From contig JAOPTR010000008.1 of assembly GCA_051531935.1 (NCBI GenBank), positions 75,205 to 139,204 on the forward strand: DNA of 64,000 bases, given 5' to 3'. How positions within the stretch are numbered: the stretch's first letter is position 1; each line of letters opens with the position of its first letter. A program made the translations under genes and the position numbers. The DNA comes from OCS116 sp051531935 (GTDB lineage: Bacteria; Pseudomonadota; Alphaproteobacteria; Rhizobiales; OSC116). The notes under the pieces were generated by a model that saw nothing but the letters and a program-made list of their open reading frames with translations, did not search any database and had not been told where the DNA came from. Shown piece by piece: positions 18,019 to 28,378 of the stretch.

Positions 18019-18110
18019 TTAGGTTTATCAAGTGATTTAGTCACCACTCGTAAAGTAAATTATGTTATTCATCACCCACATTAAAGCACAAATATACAGG
18101 CTAATATTGA

Positions 18111-18701
18111 ATGACAAAAACTCCCATTAAATTTTTAGCCACAAGTATTCTGTGCCTTTTTGCAAGCCAATCCTTTGCCCACGAAGGCATTAAATATGAT
18201 TGTGGTGACGACAAAACAAATCTAATGGTTGAGTTTTTTGAAGCAGAAGGCCGCGCTCAGATTACCCACAATGCCGAGAGTTTTGGGGTTATTTACAACG
18301 ACAAAGATGGCTATCTAAATGTATTTAAGCAAGCTCAGTTTTACCCTGAAAATGGCAAAACCCGTGTTTATATAAGCTCCAAACAATTTGAATGTGTTTT
18401 CCCATCTGACAAGCCTAAAACTATCGACCAAGCTGAAGCTCAAGTCAAAATTAGCAACCCTATATATACGGGTCGTTCATTGGGTGGCAAAGTACGTATT
18501 GGTGCCAGCATGCAGGCCAAACAAATTGCAAGCCTTTATGAAGGTGACCCCATTATAATTATGAACGATTCAGGCGTCGAAATGAACGGCTATGACTGGT
18601 TCGAAATTAAATTCAAAAATGGCAAAACAGGTTATCAATGGGGCGGCATCATGTGTTCGGATAACGAAAAAATTAACGGCCTATATCAACAATGCCAATA
18701 G
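18111..18701 (+). CDS. Exported SH3b-domain protein
   Basis: 196-residue protein with a signal peptide (hydrophobic FLATSILCLFASQSFA, cleavage probably before HEG). The C-terminal half (about 105-196) is a bacterial SH3-like domain, with NPIYTGRSLGGK, LYEGDPIIIM and WFEIKFKNGKTGYQWGG. The N-terminal half looks like a MliC/lysozyme-inhibitor-type beta fold (YDCGDDKTNLMVEF), but that is only a resemblance. Probably periplasmic; function unknown. Single gene downstream of the ABC exporter, 92-base gap. Confidence 0.65.
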   Translation: MTKTPIKFLATSILCLFASQSFAHEGIKYDCGDDKTNLMVEFFEAEGRAQITHNAESFGVIYNDKDGYLNVFKQAQFYPENGKTRVYISSKQFECVFPSDKPKTIDQAEAQVKISNPIYTGRSLGGKVRIGASMQAKQIASLYEGDPIIIMNDSGVEMNGYDWFEIKFKNGKTGYQWGGIMCSDNEKINGLYQQCQ

Positions 18702-19904
18702 TTAAGCCATCCGCGGTGCAGGCCGCATAAATTTAATCGCTGCCGAAATCACACCTGCGACAATTGCCAATATAATAGAAGCAATCCACATCTCTTCATA
18801 TCTGGCAAATAAATCGAACAAATAACCACCATAATAAGCACCTGCGGCTGCACCCAACGCATGGCCTGCAGCCAAAACGCCCATGGTGATGCCTAATAAT
18901 TTTTGTCCTAAATGTTCAACGATTATTCCCGCTGTTACGGGCACAGTTGAATAATCAAACAAACCAAAGGCAATGGTGAATATAGCAAGCGCAGCATAAT
19001 CATCCACCACAAACATCAACACAATAAAACTTAGCCCGCGCATGATATAAATAATCGTCAACAATAAAACCTTGTTCATTTTATCACTCAAATAACCAGA
19101 TAGCATCATGCCGATCATGTTAAAACCAGATAAGAAACCATAACTCAGCGCACTGTCTAATGTCGGGTAACCGCAAGCCGCCAAATATGGCATTAAATGA
19201 GTTTCCACCACACCAGTAGAGGTAAATCCACACAGAGTAAAACTCCAAAACACCGCATGGAAGACTGGTTTTCTAATCAGATATTTAAAATCCACCGCAA
19301 AAGTCGATTTTACTTGTTCATCATTCACTTGTTTTTTTGTGGTCGATAATAGCCGCCAACAAAGCAGCGCCACAACGGCACAAACCACCGCATAAACAAT
19401 GTAAGTTTCGCGCCACCCAAAGGAAACTAAAAACACCGCCACTATTGGAATGATAAGCAATTGCCCCGCGGTAGAACCTGCTGTAGCAATACCTGTTGCT
19501 AGGCCTTTATTTTCGTCAAACAAAGGCGAAACCGAAGCCACAATCACATGCATAGCCACCACACCAAACCCAACACCAGAGATAAGGCTAAACGCCACAA
19601 AAAACATCCACGCGCTTTGCATTGTCGCCATTAATATGGCGCTAATGGCCACCGCAATCAAGCCACCAACAACAAATGGTCGTGGGCCATATTTATCCAC
19701 CGCACTGCCTGCAAAGGGCGCAATGACTGCCATGACAATAAGGCACATTGCCCCGCCAGATGAAATCATACTGCGCGACCAGCCAAATTCTTCTGACCAA
19801 ATTGGCATCATCAATCCAATGGTCGAACGAATGGTATAAACCAAGCCGAGTATTAAAAACCCAACAAACACAACTAACCATCTCGATGAAATATTTTTTG
19901 TCAT
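18702..19904 (-). CDS. MFS transporter (monocarboxylate/oxalate-formate type)
   Basis: Twelve-span MFS protein. The longer reading frame to 20045 adds a poorly fitting 47-residue extension that would overlap the divergent lysR promoter. The ATG at 19904, with AAGG about seven bases before it, gives a normal 400 residues starting MTKNISSRWLVVF. Motif A is AVDKYGPRPFVVGG. The profile (EEFGWSRSMIS, first-half GVGFGVVA) resembles MCT-like carboxylate transporters. It is divergent from a LysR gene that may control it. Confidence 0.82.
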   Translation of the reverse strand: MTKNISSRWLVVFVGFLILGLVYTIRSTIGLMMPIWSEEFGWSRSMISSGGAMCLIVMAVIAPFAGSAVDKYGPRPFVVGGLIAVAISAILMATMQSAWMFFVAFSLISGVGFGVVAMHVIVASVSPLFDENKGLATGIATAGSTAGQLLIIPIVAVFLVSFGWRETYIVYAVVCAVVALLCWRLLSTTKKQVNDEQVKSTFAVDFKYLIRKPVFHAVFWSFTLCGFTSTGVVETHLMPYLAACGYPTLDSALSYGFLSGFNMIGMMLSGYLSDKMNKVLLLTIIYIMRGLSFIVLMFVVDDYAALAIFTIAFGLFDYSTVPVTAGIIVEHLGQKLLGITMGVLAAGHALGAAAGAYYGGYLFDLFARYEEMWIASIILAIVAGVISAAIKFMRPAPRMA

Positions 19905-19992
19905 AACGCGCCTTTTTGCGAATGAAATTTTAACTTGCCACAAACTAATAAATATATAAACATTACACAATGGAATTTTAGGAATGAGATAT

Positions 19993-20904
19993 ATGCCAAA
20001 TAAGAATATAGATATTCTGCGTGTGGGGCAATTTAAATTGTTCAAAGAAATTTACGAGCAAGGCAGTCTGCAAAACGCCGCCGACAGCCTAAACCTCACT
20101 CAATCATCCGCAAGTAAACAACTAAAATTAATGCGTGAACAGTTTAATGACGATCTTTTTGTGCGCACATCTAGCGATATGAAGCCCACTAAAAAAGCCA
20201 CCCAAATGATTGCCAGCATCCAAAACATTCTCAATGAGGCAGATAACCTCAACCAAGCAGACGCATTTGAGCCTAGCCAAATCACCACTCATTTTACGGT
20301 GAGTATTGCCGATGAATTGCAATGTTTCCTCATTCCCCGCCTTATGGAGCGCATAGCCGTCGAAGCTCCCAAAGTGCGTCTGTCATTATTCCTGCATGAT
20401 AAAGATTATGATGCCAAGCAATTAGAAGACGGCAACGTGAAACTGGTTTTGGCAGTGAATTGCACCGCCCCCGAACATTTAAGCCAAAGCCGCATTTATA
20501 CCGATGATTTTGTATGCCTTATGCGTAAAAATCACCACTTAAACAATTCAAAAATCACCATGCAGGATTATGTAAATGCCGAGCATTTATCGGTCGTTTC
20601 GCTTAGCGAATTGTCTTTTTACATCGAAAAAGGTCTTTCGAGCCATGGCTTTAAACGCCAAATAAAGCTCACCATCCCCACTTTTATTCAAGCCGAAAAT
20701 ATCTTACTTTTTACCGATCACATCCTCACCTGCCCCCGCCGCATGGCCAAGAAATTGGCGCAAGAAAGCGAATTGTCGATTGTTGAATTGCCAATGCAAG
20801 TGCAAAATTTTAGCTATTTTCAATTTTGGCATAAACGCTACAATAAAGACCCCGCCCGCATTTGGCTCAAAAATATGATTAATGACATACTCAGCAATTA
20901 CTAG
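19993..20904 (+). CDS. LysR-family transcriptional regulator
   Basis: Regulator with an N-terminal winged HTH (FKEIYEQGSLQNAADSLNLTQSSASKQLKLM) and a type-2 periplasmic-like effector domain. The ATG at 19993 is preferred to 19984 because AGGA lies nine bases before it. Length is 303 residues. The 88-bp gap to the divergent MFS gene is the classic LysR arrangement, so the transporter is its likely target; the effector is unknown. Confidence 0.87.
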   Translation: MPNKNIDILRVGQFKLFKEIYEQGSLQNAADSLNLTQSSASKQLKLMREQFNDDLFVRTSSDMKPTKKATQMIASIQNILNEADNLNQADAFEPSQITTHFTVSIADELQCFLIPRLMERIAVEAPKVRLSLFLHDKDYDAKQLEDGNVKLVLAVNCTAPEHLSQSRIYTDDFVCLMRKNHHLNNSKITMQDYVNAEHLSVVSLSELSFYIEKGLSSHGFKRQIKLTIPTFIQAENILLFTDHILTCPRRMAKKLAQESELSIVELPMQVQNFSYFQFWHKRYNKDPARIWLKNMINDILSNY

Positions 20905-20983
20905 CTAAATTCAGCCACCAAATCACTTGACTCAAAATCTAGTCAAAACTAACCTATCCTCAAAAAATAATTGGAGAAAAAAC

Positions 20984-21958
20984 ATGCCATCAGCCATTCA
21001 AGTTTCTGAATTTGGCGGTTCAGATCAATTAAAATTCGAAGCCGTTACCATTGGCACACCTGCTGCAGGCCAAGTGCATTTAAAGCAAGCCACATGCGGG
21101 CTGAATTTTATAGATGTATATCACCGCACAGGGTTTTACGACATTCCATTGCCTTTTATTCCTGGTTCAGAGGGCGCGGGCACCGTGGTTTCAGTGGGCG
21201 AAGGCGTTACCAACGTTGCAGCGGGTGATCGTGTGGCCTATGCAGGCGCGCGCGGCTCTTATGCCGAGGAGCGCATTATTGATGCCGATCAATTGGTAAT
21301 ACTCCCAACCGAAATATCGTTTGAACAGGCATCAGCTATGATGCTGCAGGGCATGACAGCACAAATGCTATTGCGCCAAGTTTATGATGTAAAAGCGGGC
21401 GATACCATTTTGGTGCATGCCGCAGCAGGCGGTGTTGGCCTCATCATGTGCCAATGGGCAAATGCTTTGGGCGCAACGGTTATCGGCACTGTTTCAACAC
21501 CCGAAAAAGCCGCTCTTGCCAAAGCCCATGGCTGCCATCACACCATTATTTACACGCAAGAAAACTTTGTCGAACAAGTGCAAAAAATTACCAATGGCAA
21601 TGGCGTGCCCGTGGTTTATGACAGTGTTGGCAAAACCACTTTTATGGATAGTCTAGACTGCATCGCCAAACGCGGCCTTATGGTGACATTTGGGCAAGCT
21701 TCTGGGCCTATTGAGCCATTTTCTCCATTGATACTCAATGCCAAAGGCTGTTTATTCCTCACCCGCCCTAACCTGTTTAACTATCTAGATACCCGCCAAA
21801 AACTGGAAGACACAGCCAACGAATTATTCGAAATGGTCACATCTGGCAAAGTTAAAATCAACGTAAACCAAACTTTCCCACTTAAAGATGCTGCCAAAGC
21901 CCATGATGCTTTAGAAAGCCGCGCCACCACGGGTTCTACTGTGTTAATTTGTTCGTAA
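20984..21958 (+). CDS. NADPH:quinone oxidoreductase family (Qor-like)
   Basis: Zinc-independent medium-chain dehydrogenase/reductase. Features: GLNFIDVYHRTGFY near residue 40, PGSEGAGTVVSVGEGV, and the NADPH site VHAAAGGVGLIMCQWA. The ATG at 20984 has TTGGAG seven bases before it and gives 324 residues, the standard length; the upstream in-frame start at 20927 has no ribosome site and adds unrelated sequence. It reduces quinones or enones with NADPH. An AraC regulator and an ABM monooxygenase follow, which fits quinone stress handling. Confidence 0.88.
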   Translation: MPSAIQVSEFGGSDQLKFEAVTIGTPAAGQVHLKQATCGLNFIDVYHRTGFYDIPLPFIPGSEGAGTVVSVGEGVTNVAAGDRVAYAGARGSYAEERIIDADQLVILPTEISFEQASAMMLQGMTAQMLLRQVYDVKAGDTILVHAAAGGVGLIMCQWANALGATVIGTVSTPEKAALAKAHGCHHTIIYTQENFVEQVQKITNGNGVPVVYDSVGKTTFMDSLDCIAKRGLMVTFGQASGPIEPFSPLILNAKGCLFLTRPNLFNYLDTRQKLEDTANELFEMVTSGKVKINVNQTFPLKDAAKAHDALESRATTGSTVLICS

Positions 21959-21967
21959 TCGTTAAAT

Positions 21968-22825
21968 ATGACTTTAGAAATATTGCCACAAAAACTATTC
22001 ACTATGCCCAATGTAACGCCATTGATGCAGCATGGTAACGCGGCAATATTTCATAAAACCCTAAAGCACGATCTGCTCGATAAAGAAATTTACCTATCCC
22101 AAACGGCTATATTATTCATTGTCAAAGGCCGCCAATTATTACATCAAAATACAAACCAACCAACTGCAGTGCAACAAGGCGATTTATTGCTACTGCCCAA
22201 AGATATTTATTTGGTTTCCGATTACACAACCAATGATAACCAGTTCGAAGCCATATTATTTTTTATTACCGATGAGATTATAGACAGGCTGCGCCCTTCA
22301 AATTTGCCATCTAATCCCAGTAACACTGGCCTTGCGCAAATACACACGCCTCCCCTACAAATTGCCAAATTCATGGCAAGCCTGTTAGATATTTATGGCA
22401 ATCAGCCCAATATTGGTCAACTGTTAGAGCTAAAATTAAAAGAATTTCTATCGCTTATTGCCCAAACTAATGCAGGGCGCGAGTTCTCATCTGCCTTTTA
22501 CCATTCAACCCATGGCCGCAAACGCGACATCGCCCAATTTATGAAAGACAATTATTTAAAAAACTTAAAAGTCGAAGATTATGCAAGCTTAACAGGCCAT
22601 AGCAAATCCACCTTCACTCGCGAATTTAAAAAATTATACGCCACCACGCCGCACCAATGGCTTATCGAACAACGGTTGTTAAAAGCCCATCAAATCCTCA
22701 TCACAGGCAAAGCAAGCGTCATTCAAACGGCACTTGCTGTGGGGTATGATAATGCCTCCCACTTTACCACCGCTTATAAAAACAAATATAACCAAACACC
22801 CAACCAAACAAAAAGCCAATTGTGA
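21968..22825 (+). CDS. AraC-family transcriptional regulator
   Basis: 285-residue regulator with an N-terminal cupin-like sensing domain (VKGRQLLHQNTNQPTAVQQGD region) and a C-terminal AraC double HTH (about 185-285, YASLTGHSKSTFTREFKKLY and a second helix pair AVGYDNASHFTTAYK). It starts nine bases after the quinone oxidoreductase stop, so it may share that transcript, and it precedes the ABM monooxygenase gene. It probably regulates one or both; not provable here. Confidence 0.85.
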   Translation: MTLEILPQKLFTMPNVTPLMQHGNAAIFHKTLKHDLLDKEIYLSQTAILFIVKGRQLLHQNTNQPTAVQQGDLLLLPKDIYLVSDYTTNDNQFEAILFFITDEIIDRLRPSNLPSNPSNTGLAQIHTPPLQIAKFMASLLDIYGNQPNIGQLLELKLKEFLSLIAQTNAGREFSSAFYHSTHGRKRDIAQFMKDNYLKNLKVEDYASLTGHSKSTFTREFKKLYATTPHQWLIEQRLLKAHQILITGKASVIQTALAVGYDNASHFTTAYKNKYNQTPNQTKSQL

Positions 22826-22911
22826 ACCAATTTCAATAGTCTTGCGGTTTTTTGGGTGGTTTAGGCATAATGCAAAGCCTATCTAATCTCCATCATAAAA
22901 AGGAGATTATT

Positions 22912-23199
22912 ATGAGCATAACATTCATCATTAAATTTAACGTCAATACGGCCGATTTAACCAATTTCAACGCCATTATGCAAGATGTGAAAACGGGTTT
23001 ACCGCAAGTCGAAGGCTGTAACCATGTCGAGATATATCAAAATGCCGAAACCGACACGAGCTTTACATTGGTCGAAAATTGGCAGACCAAACAAGCCCAC
23101 CAAACCCACATAGAAAATCTAAGCAATAATGGCGAGTGGGATAAAATCGCCAAACTATTGTCTGCCGATCCAGACGGGCATTATTTCAATCCCGTCTGA
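22912..23199 (+). CDS. Antibiotic biosynthesis monooxygenase (ABM) domain protein
   Basis: 95-residue dimeric alpha/beta ferredoxin-like ABM protein (YgiN/quinol monooxygenase type), with VEGCNHVEIYQNAE and FTLVENWQTKQAHQTH as family stretches. The ATG at 22912 follows AAAAAGGAG at a proper distance; the longer frame from 22852 lacks a site. Members act on quinols or reactive carbonyl compounds. Its location after a Qor-like reductase and an AraC gene suggests a quinone detoxification group. Confidence 0.85.
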   Translation: MSITFIIKFNVNTADLTNFNAIMQDVKTGLPQVEGCNHVEIYQNAETDTSFTLVENWQTKQAHQTHIENLSNNGEWDKIAKLLSADPDGHYFNPV

Positions 23200-23211
23200 A
23201 TGGCATTCAGA
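23171..23211. terminator. Overlapping hairpins between convergent genes
   Basis: CAGACGGG (23171-23178) pairs with CCCGTCTG (23191-23198), and TCTGAAT (23195-23201) pairs with ATTCAGA (23205-23211). The two stems exclude each other. They lie between the ABM gene and the autotransporter stop; no strong T-run follows, so termination is plausible but not certain. Confidence 0.45.
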
Positions 23212-23213
23212 TA

Positions 23214-26200
23214 TTAGAAGCGCATTTTAAAGCTAACGGCAGCACCGTAGTTTAAGCTTGTTTGCGAGATGTCAGCCATGGCCGAAAAGCTCAATGTGCT
23301 GTTCTCATCTAATTGCACGCCTAGAGTTGCATTTAATTGCAAACTATCGCGTGCAATGGCTGCGCTCTGCACCGCAAAAGCATTGGCCGCGCCTGCAAGT
23401 TTATAATTCATCGGTGTGCTTACATCACCAAATTCATGCTTCCAAGCAGCCGATAATGAACCGTTAAATTCACTGCCTTCAACTTCGAATTTATTCGAGA
23501 TTTCAACACCCACAAGGCTGTTAAACTTGTTAACATTTGTCGCGCCAGCGGTGATGTTAAAAGCACCTGCACCCGTTTCAGTATAAGCATTGGTATGACT
23601 ACGCGAGAAGCCTGCCCCTACAAATGGCGCCACAACAATGTCGGTGCCTTCAACTAAGTTGTCAAAGCCATAACGAGCTTTCAATTCACCCGAAATTGTC
23701 GAGCCATAATAATCGGCAACCGCTGTTTTGCCCAAGCCAACAGCGCTGATAATACGGCTTGTTTTATAATGTTGCAAACCATAGCTTAATGCACCCATCA
23801 CACCCAAACCAGCTTCGTCAGCAGCAACACTGCCCCACCCACCGTATAGGCCAACATTTAAGCTGCTGCTGGTAGATTTTGAGGCAGCATTAATTGTGCT
23901 GAAATTGGTCGAAATATAACCTGCGCTTGCGCCCACTGTCCAATCATCACCACCTGCAATTTTGCCGCCAAATGTCATACCCGAGCTAAATGCAGATACC
24001 GCACCAAAATTATTACTGGCTTTAATAGATGACCGCATGGCCACCAAATCTGCCCAAACAACATTATTATCGGTTTGACTTATCACTTGGTTAGAGGCCG
24101 TAAAACCAACAGCTTGTGGTGCATTTTGCACACCACCACCGCCACCCGCGCGGGTCATCATAGAGTTTTGGAAAACAGTGCCCGATTGGTCACTAAGCGA
24201 TGAGGCCGAACCATGGTCAGCACCCGATACTTGTTTTAGAGTTTCCTTGGCTTGTGCCGTTGTAAAACCAACTAATTTATTATAAATCTCTTTGCCTTCA
24301 TCACTTGTATAGTCAAACCCATCCAAGGCAACAGCCGCCATTTTTTCGGTTTCATTGTCGCTAAATGGTTTAAAATCTAAACCAGTCGGAGCTTCTGCTA
24401 CGCTGAAGCTTAATTTCACATCATTAGCACCATCGGTATTTTTTTCTACCTTGGCATTTAGGAATGCAAAATTATCAGTCACGTTAGTAAAGTCGCCCGT
24501 AACGGCATCCGTGCCGTCATTTGCAATCAACGTATATTTGTAATTTTTGCCCGCCGTATAATCACCCAACGCGCCAGTGGCCATAATGTCTAGTTCGCCA
24601 CCCAAAACCACACTACCAGTCACGTTAATCACATCGGTATTGTCGTTTTTATCAATGTCTAATTTTATTTTTGAGGCCGAACCCAAAGTCAGGTCACCTA
24701 CATTCACACTGTCATTAGCAGCGCCATTTTGCAGGTTTAATATGCCGTTATTTTCAAACGCGCCCTCAAAGGTCGATGCCCCACCAGCAGCATTCCATGT
24801 GCCAGTGTTGGTAAATTTAGAGCTTGCATAGTCAGAACCAGTGATCTGAATTTTTCCGGTTAAAACTGCTGCATTATCAAGTGTCACTTTACCACCGCTC
24901 GATGTGCCAGATATAACATAAGGGTCAAGCGCAATGTTAGCCGTTGGCGCTGCATTTACCAGATAATTCACATTCGATTTTAACACCAATTCCACATCCG
25001 ATGCCGTGCCAGTAAATTTAACACCCTCACTATTGTTTTGAGCAATGCCGCCATCAATAGCTTTCACTTTGTTTTGTGCAACAATTGTGGTTTGAACCAA
25101 ACTATCAACACTGGTTTGGCTGAAATAAGTTGCTGTTAGCCCTGATGTCCCAATCACGGTGCCACCTAGTAGTTCAAATGTTTCTACAGTTTCATCATTG
25201 CCAACTCGAACCTGACTGTCTTTTTTCACAGTTAATTTAGCGGTATCAGCAATCGCAGCACCCCCCGATAATCCAAGGCTACCAGCTTCAACAATTGTAT
25301 TACCTGTATATGTATTCGCACCCATAAGGTAAATTTCACCATCACCTTTTTTAACCAAATTATGAGACCCAGAAAACCCGCCCGTTAATGTACTTAGATG
25401 GCCTGAACCGTTCTCAATGTTTAAATCACTGGTTAAGGCAATATTCTTGTTAATTGAGATATTATCCGCAAGCTCTAGTGTTTTATCGGCGCTGCCCGAA
25501 AGCGTAAATGCACCACTACCAAAGGCAGCATTTGTACCCGCCACTAATGTGCCTTCTTTTAACACAGTGCCACCAGCATGTGAATTCACTCCAGAAAGCA
25601 AAATTCTACCCGCACCCGTTTTAACAAGCCCACCTGCGCCACTTATAGCGCCATATAATGTACCTTTATGGTTTTCATCAGCTTCAATAGATAAGTCTTG
25701 TTGTAATGTAATGAAATTTCCAATGTTAACTTGATCAGCTATTTTAATGGCTTTATCAGTATCACTTGCAACATCAGTTTTTAGTATGTTTGAAGTTTGC
25801 CCGAGCGCATCATCATGGCCCAAAATTAGCTTACCCTCATTTAAGATCACACCAGTATTAGCCGCAAAATCATTATCGCCATTTAGTGTTAAACTACCAG
25901 TACCCCATTTTCCAAAATCGCCACTACCAGTAATTTTACCGTTTAATACAGTGTCATTATTGTTAAACCCACTTTTTAAATCAGCGGCAAGCAATATGTC
26001 TCCATCACCTTCAACAGAGCCAACAGAAGATAAGCCATCTACTTTAAGCACACCACCTGTATTAATCTTCACACTAGTTGCATTTGACAATGAGTTAGCT
26101 TTCAGCACCAACGTGCCTTCATCAACAACCGTATCGCCAGTGTGGGTATTTGCACCCGATAAACTCAGCGCACCCGTACCCTTTTTAGTTAAATCACTGG

Positions 26201-28190
26201 CGCCAGAAAACACGCCTGCAAATGTAGCTGCACCAGATGTGTCAACTTTAACATTTAGATCACTGGTTAAGGCAACATTGCCGACCAAAGTCATAGTATT
26301 TTTAATCTCAAGTGTTTTATCAGCACTACCCGAAAGTGAAAGCCCCCCACTGCCAAATGCACCATTAAAACCAAACACCAAAGTGCCTTCTTTTAACACA
26401 GTGCCGCCCGAATATGCATTCGATCTAGACAGTTCAACACTACCCGCACCCGTTTTAGTTAACACGCCTGCACCAGTTATCCAGCCAGACAAAACACCAC
26501 TAGCACCACTATCGGCACTCACGTTCAAATCACTCGTCAAAGCAATATTCTTATTAATAGTCACACCATCTTTAAGACCAAGTGTTTTGTCAGCACTGCC
26601 CGAAAGCACAAATGCCCCACTGCTAAATGCTGCATTATTACCCGCCACTAATGTACCTTCAATAAGCGTTGTTGTACCATCATAAGTATTAGCAGCGTCC
26701 AAGGCTAACGAGCCAGAACCTGTTTTATTCACACCACCAGTACCACTCATAACACCCGATATAGTGCCTTTTTGCGCACCACTTGATGTAAGGTTAAGAT
26801 CACCCGTTATGCCAATATTTATCGCTGTACCAAGGTCAATGTCATTCAAAATTTCAAGTGATTTCGAATAACTGTTATTGGTTAATATCAGTTGATTGCT
26901 ACCAATGGCATCATCATGCCCAATGATTAATTTGCCATAGGTCAAAATAAAGTTGGTGTTTGTAGCGCTATTGTCACCACTTAAAGTTAAATTTTGCGAA
27001 TTAAGCTTATTAAAACCACCCGGCCCCGTAAATTTACCAGAAAACTCTGTAGATAGCCCATTGCCATAGATAACCATGGAGCCGCCAGACAATATATTTA
27101 TATCGCCCGAGCCCTCAATAGAACCAACAAAATTACTGCCAGCCACTTGGAATTCACCATCAGAATTCACAATCACTCTGTTTGTACTTTTAACTTTAGC
27201 ACCAACAGAAAGCGCAAGTACGCCCGCATCTACAACGGTTGTACCATTATAGCTATTGTCAGCAGTTAGTGTAATTGTGCCATCACCTTTTTTGGTAATG
27301 CCATTGCTACCTGTCAGAAAACCACTTAATGTGCCACTTTCACCAGCACCCGCGCTCACATTCAAATTACTTGTTAAAGCAATGCTTTTATTGATTGTAA
27401 CGCCGTCTGCAAGACCAATAGTTTTGTCTGCACTGCCCGAAAGCGTAAATGTGCCACTGCCAAATGCATCATTAGTTCCTGCCACCAACGTGCCTTCTGT
27501 AAGCACAGTACCACCGCTATAAGTGTTCGTACCAGACAAAATAATTGTGCCCGCATCCACTTTTTCTAAACCGCCCCCATTTTTCAGAATGCCCGAAATT
27601 GTACCGATTTCACCTTCAGCCGCACTAACACCTAAAGTATAGTTTTGAAGCCATAAATCATTAGAAATATTAATATTGTCTTCAATCACCAATATATGCT
27701 CGGCTGAAGTTCCTGATACAAAAAAACTTGCGCCTAAAGCTTTATTATGCCCAACGATCACTTTACCTCTGTATAAAGCCATGTATCCATTATAACTACT
27801 GTTATCACCCGTTAATGTTAAACTCCCAGAATTATACTTATGCAAAATACCATCACCAGTTATTTCTCCAGAAAATACACCGTCACTGCTGCTTTCCACA
27901 GTCAAACTAGACATTATGCCCCCACTAATATTAACAAGACCCGCGCCAGAAAGAGTCCCCACCGAAGTTTCGCCAGTAACATTCAAAGTCCCATTTACGA
28001 CATAATCATCACGAAGACCTGCGAAGCCGCTATTATTTGGGCCAACCAATGTCTCTCCCACATTCACTATCACCGTATCGGCCAATACAGGCGCAAAGTT
28101 TAACATGCTAGCTATCACCCCTATCGCAAGGCTTGTGCTGCTCATTAATTTGGTTTTGGCGTGTGGTTTGTGAAGTGATAATGCAGTCAT
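23214..28190 (-). CDS. Large autotransporter adhesin with repeated beta-strand passenger modules
   Basis: Type V secreted protein of 1658 residues. It has an N-terminal signal region with cleavage likely after PVLA, then a long Gly/Ser/Asn-rich passenger, then a C-terminal autotransporter barrel from about residue 1390 ending in FKMRF with terminal Phe. The passenger is built of autotransporter-associated beta-strand repeats (KTGAGSLxLSGxNTYxGGT-type). At least four copies of a module containing LSGSADKTLxL...IALTSDLNV and three copies containing GKLIxGHDDALG alternate with linkers. Probably a surface adhesin or self-associating protein. It is a single gene with its promoter in 28191-28378. 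Confidence 0.93.
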   Translation of the reverse strand: MTALSLHKPHAKTKLMSSTSLAIGVIASMLNFAPVLADTVIVNVGETLVGPNNSGFAGLRDDYVVNGTLNVTGETSVGTLSGAGLVNISGGIMSSLTVESSSDGVFSGEITGDGILHKYNSGSLTLTGDNSSYNGYMALYRGKVIVGHNKALGASFFVSGTSAEHILVIEDNINISNDLWLQNYTLGVSAAEGEIGTISGILKNGGGLEKVDAGTIILSGTNTYSGGTVLTEGTLVAGTNDAFGSGTFTLSGSADKTIGLADGVTINKSIALTSNLNVSAGAGESGTLSGFLTGSNGITKKGDGTITLTADNSYNGTTVVDAGVLALSVGAKVKSTNRVIVNSDGEFQVAGSNFVGSIEGSGDINILSGGSMVIYGNGLSTEFSGKFTGPGGFNKLNSQNLTLSGDNSATNTNFILTYGKLIIGHDDAIGSNQLILTNNSYSKSLEILNDIDLGTAINIGITGDLNLTSSGAQKGTISGVMSGTGGVNKTGSGSLALDAANTYDGTTTLIEGTLVAGNNAAFSSGAFVLSGSADKTLGLKDGVTINKNIALTSDLNVSADSGASGVLSGWITGAGVLTKTGAGSVELSRSNAYSGGTVLKEGTLVFGFNGAFGSGGLSLSGSADKTLEIKNTMTLVGNVALTSDLNVKVDTSGAATFAGVFSGASDLTKKGTGALSLSGANTHTGDTVVDEGTLVLKANSLSNATSVKINTGGVLKVDGLSSVGSVEGDGDILLAADLKSGFNNNDTVLNGKITGSGDFGKWGTGSLTLNGDNDFAANTGVILNEGKLILGHDDALGQTSNILKTDVASDTDKAIKIADQVNIGNFITLQQDLSIEADENHKGTLYGAISGAGGLVKTGAGRILLSGVNSHAGGTVLKEGTLVAGTNAAFGSGAFTLSGSADKTLELADNISINKNIALTSDLNIENGSGHLSTLTGGFSGSHNLVKKGDGEIYLMGANTYTGNTIVEAGSLGLSGGAAIADTAKLTVKKDSQVRVGNDETVETFELLGGTVIGTSGLTATYFSQTSVDSLVQTTIVAQNKVKAIDGGIAQNNSEGVKFTGTASDVELVLKSNVNYLVNAAPTANIALDPYVISGTSSGGKVTLDNAAVLTGKIQITGSDYASSKFTNTGTWNAAGGASTFEGAFENNGILNLQNGAANDSVNVGDLTLGSASKIKLDIDKNDNTDVINVTGSVVLGGELDIMATGALGDYTAGKNYKYTLIANDGTDAVTGDFTNVTDNFAFLNAKVEKNTDGANDVKLSFSVAEAPTGLDFKPFSDNETEKMAAVALDGFDYTSDEGKEIYNKLVGFTTAQAKETLKQVSGADHGSASSLSDQSGTVFQNSMMTRAGGGGGVQNAPQAVGFTASNQVISQTDNNVVWADLVAMRSSIKASNNFGAVSAFSSGMTFGGKIAGGDDWTVGASAGYISTNFSTINAASKSTSSSLNVGLYGGWGSVAADEAGLGVMGALSYGLQHYKTSRIISAVGLGKTAVADYYGSTISGELKARYGFDNLVEGTDIVVAPFVGAGFSRSHTNAYTETGAGAFNITAGATNVNKFNSLVGVEISNKFEVEGSEFNGSLSAAWKHEFGDVSTPMNYKLAGAANAFAVQSAAIARDSLQLNATLGVQLDENSTLSFSAMADISQTSLNYGAAVSFKMRF

Positions 28191-28378
28191 AATTGTCCCG
28201 TTACTAAGTGGTGCGCAAATAAAAACCAGTCTTCTAGTTCACTTTACGATTCGTATACTTAAGTTGGTAAATAGTTATAGTTAACAAATCGTTAATTTTA
28301 CCCCATATAAAGAGCTTTCAAATTCAATTAATTAGCGTTAATATAATTTCCAACAACGGATAAAAAGAAAGAAAAATC

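Noticed and set aside
18702..20045. Longer MFS start at 20045
   Set aside because: It would overlap the divergent LysR start and add 47 residues unlike MFS proteins; ATG 19904 has a ribosome site.
25747..26685. Plus-strand 312-codon frame antisense to the autotransporter
   Set aside because: Pro/Ser/Leu-rich shadow of the Gly/Thr-rich repeats; no start signal. The other plus-strand frames in this gene are the same.
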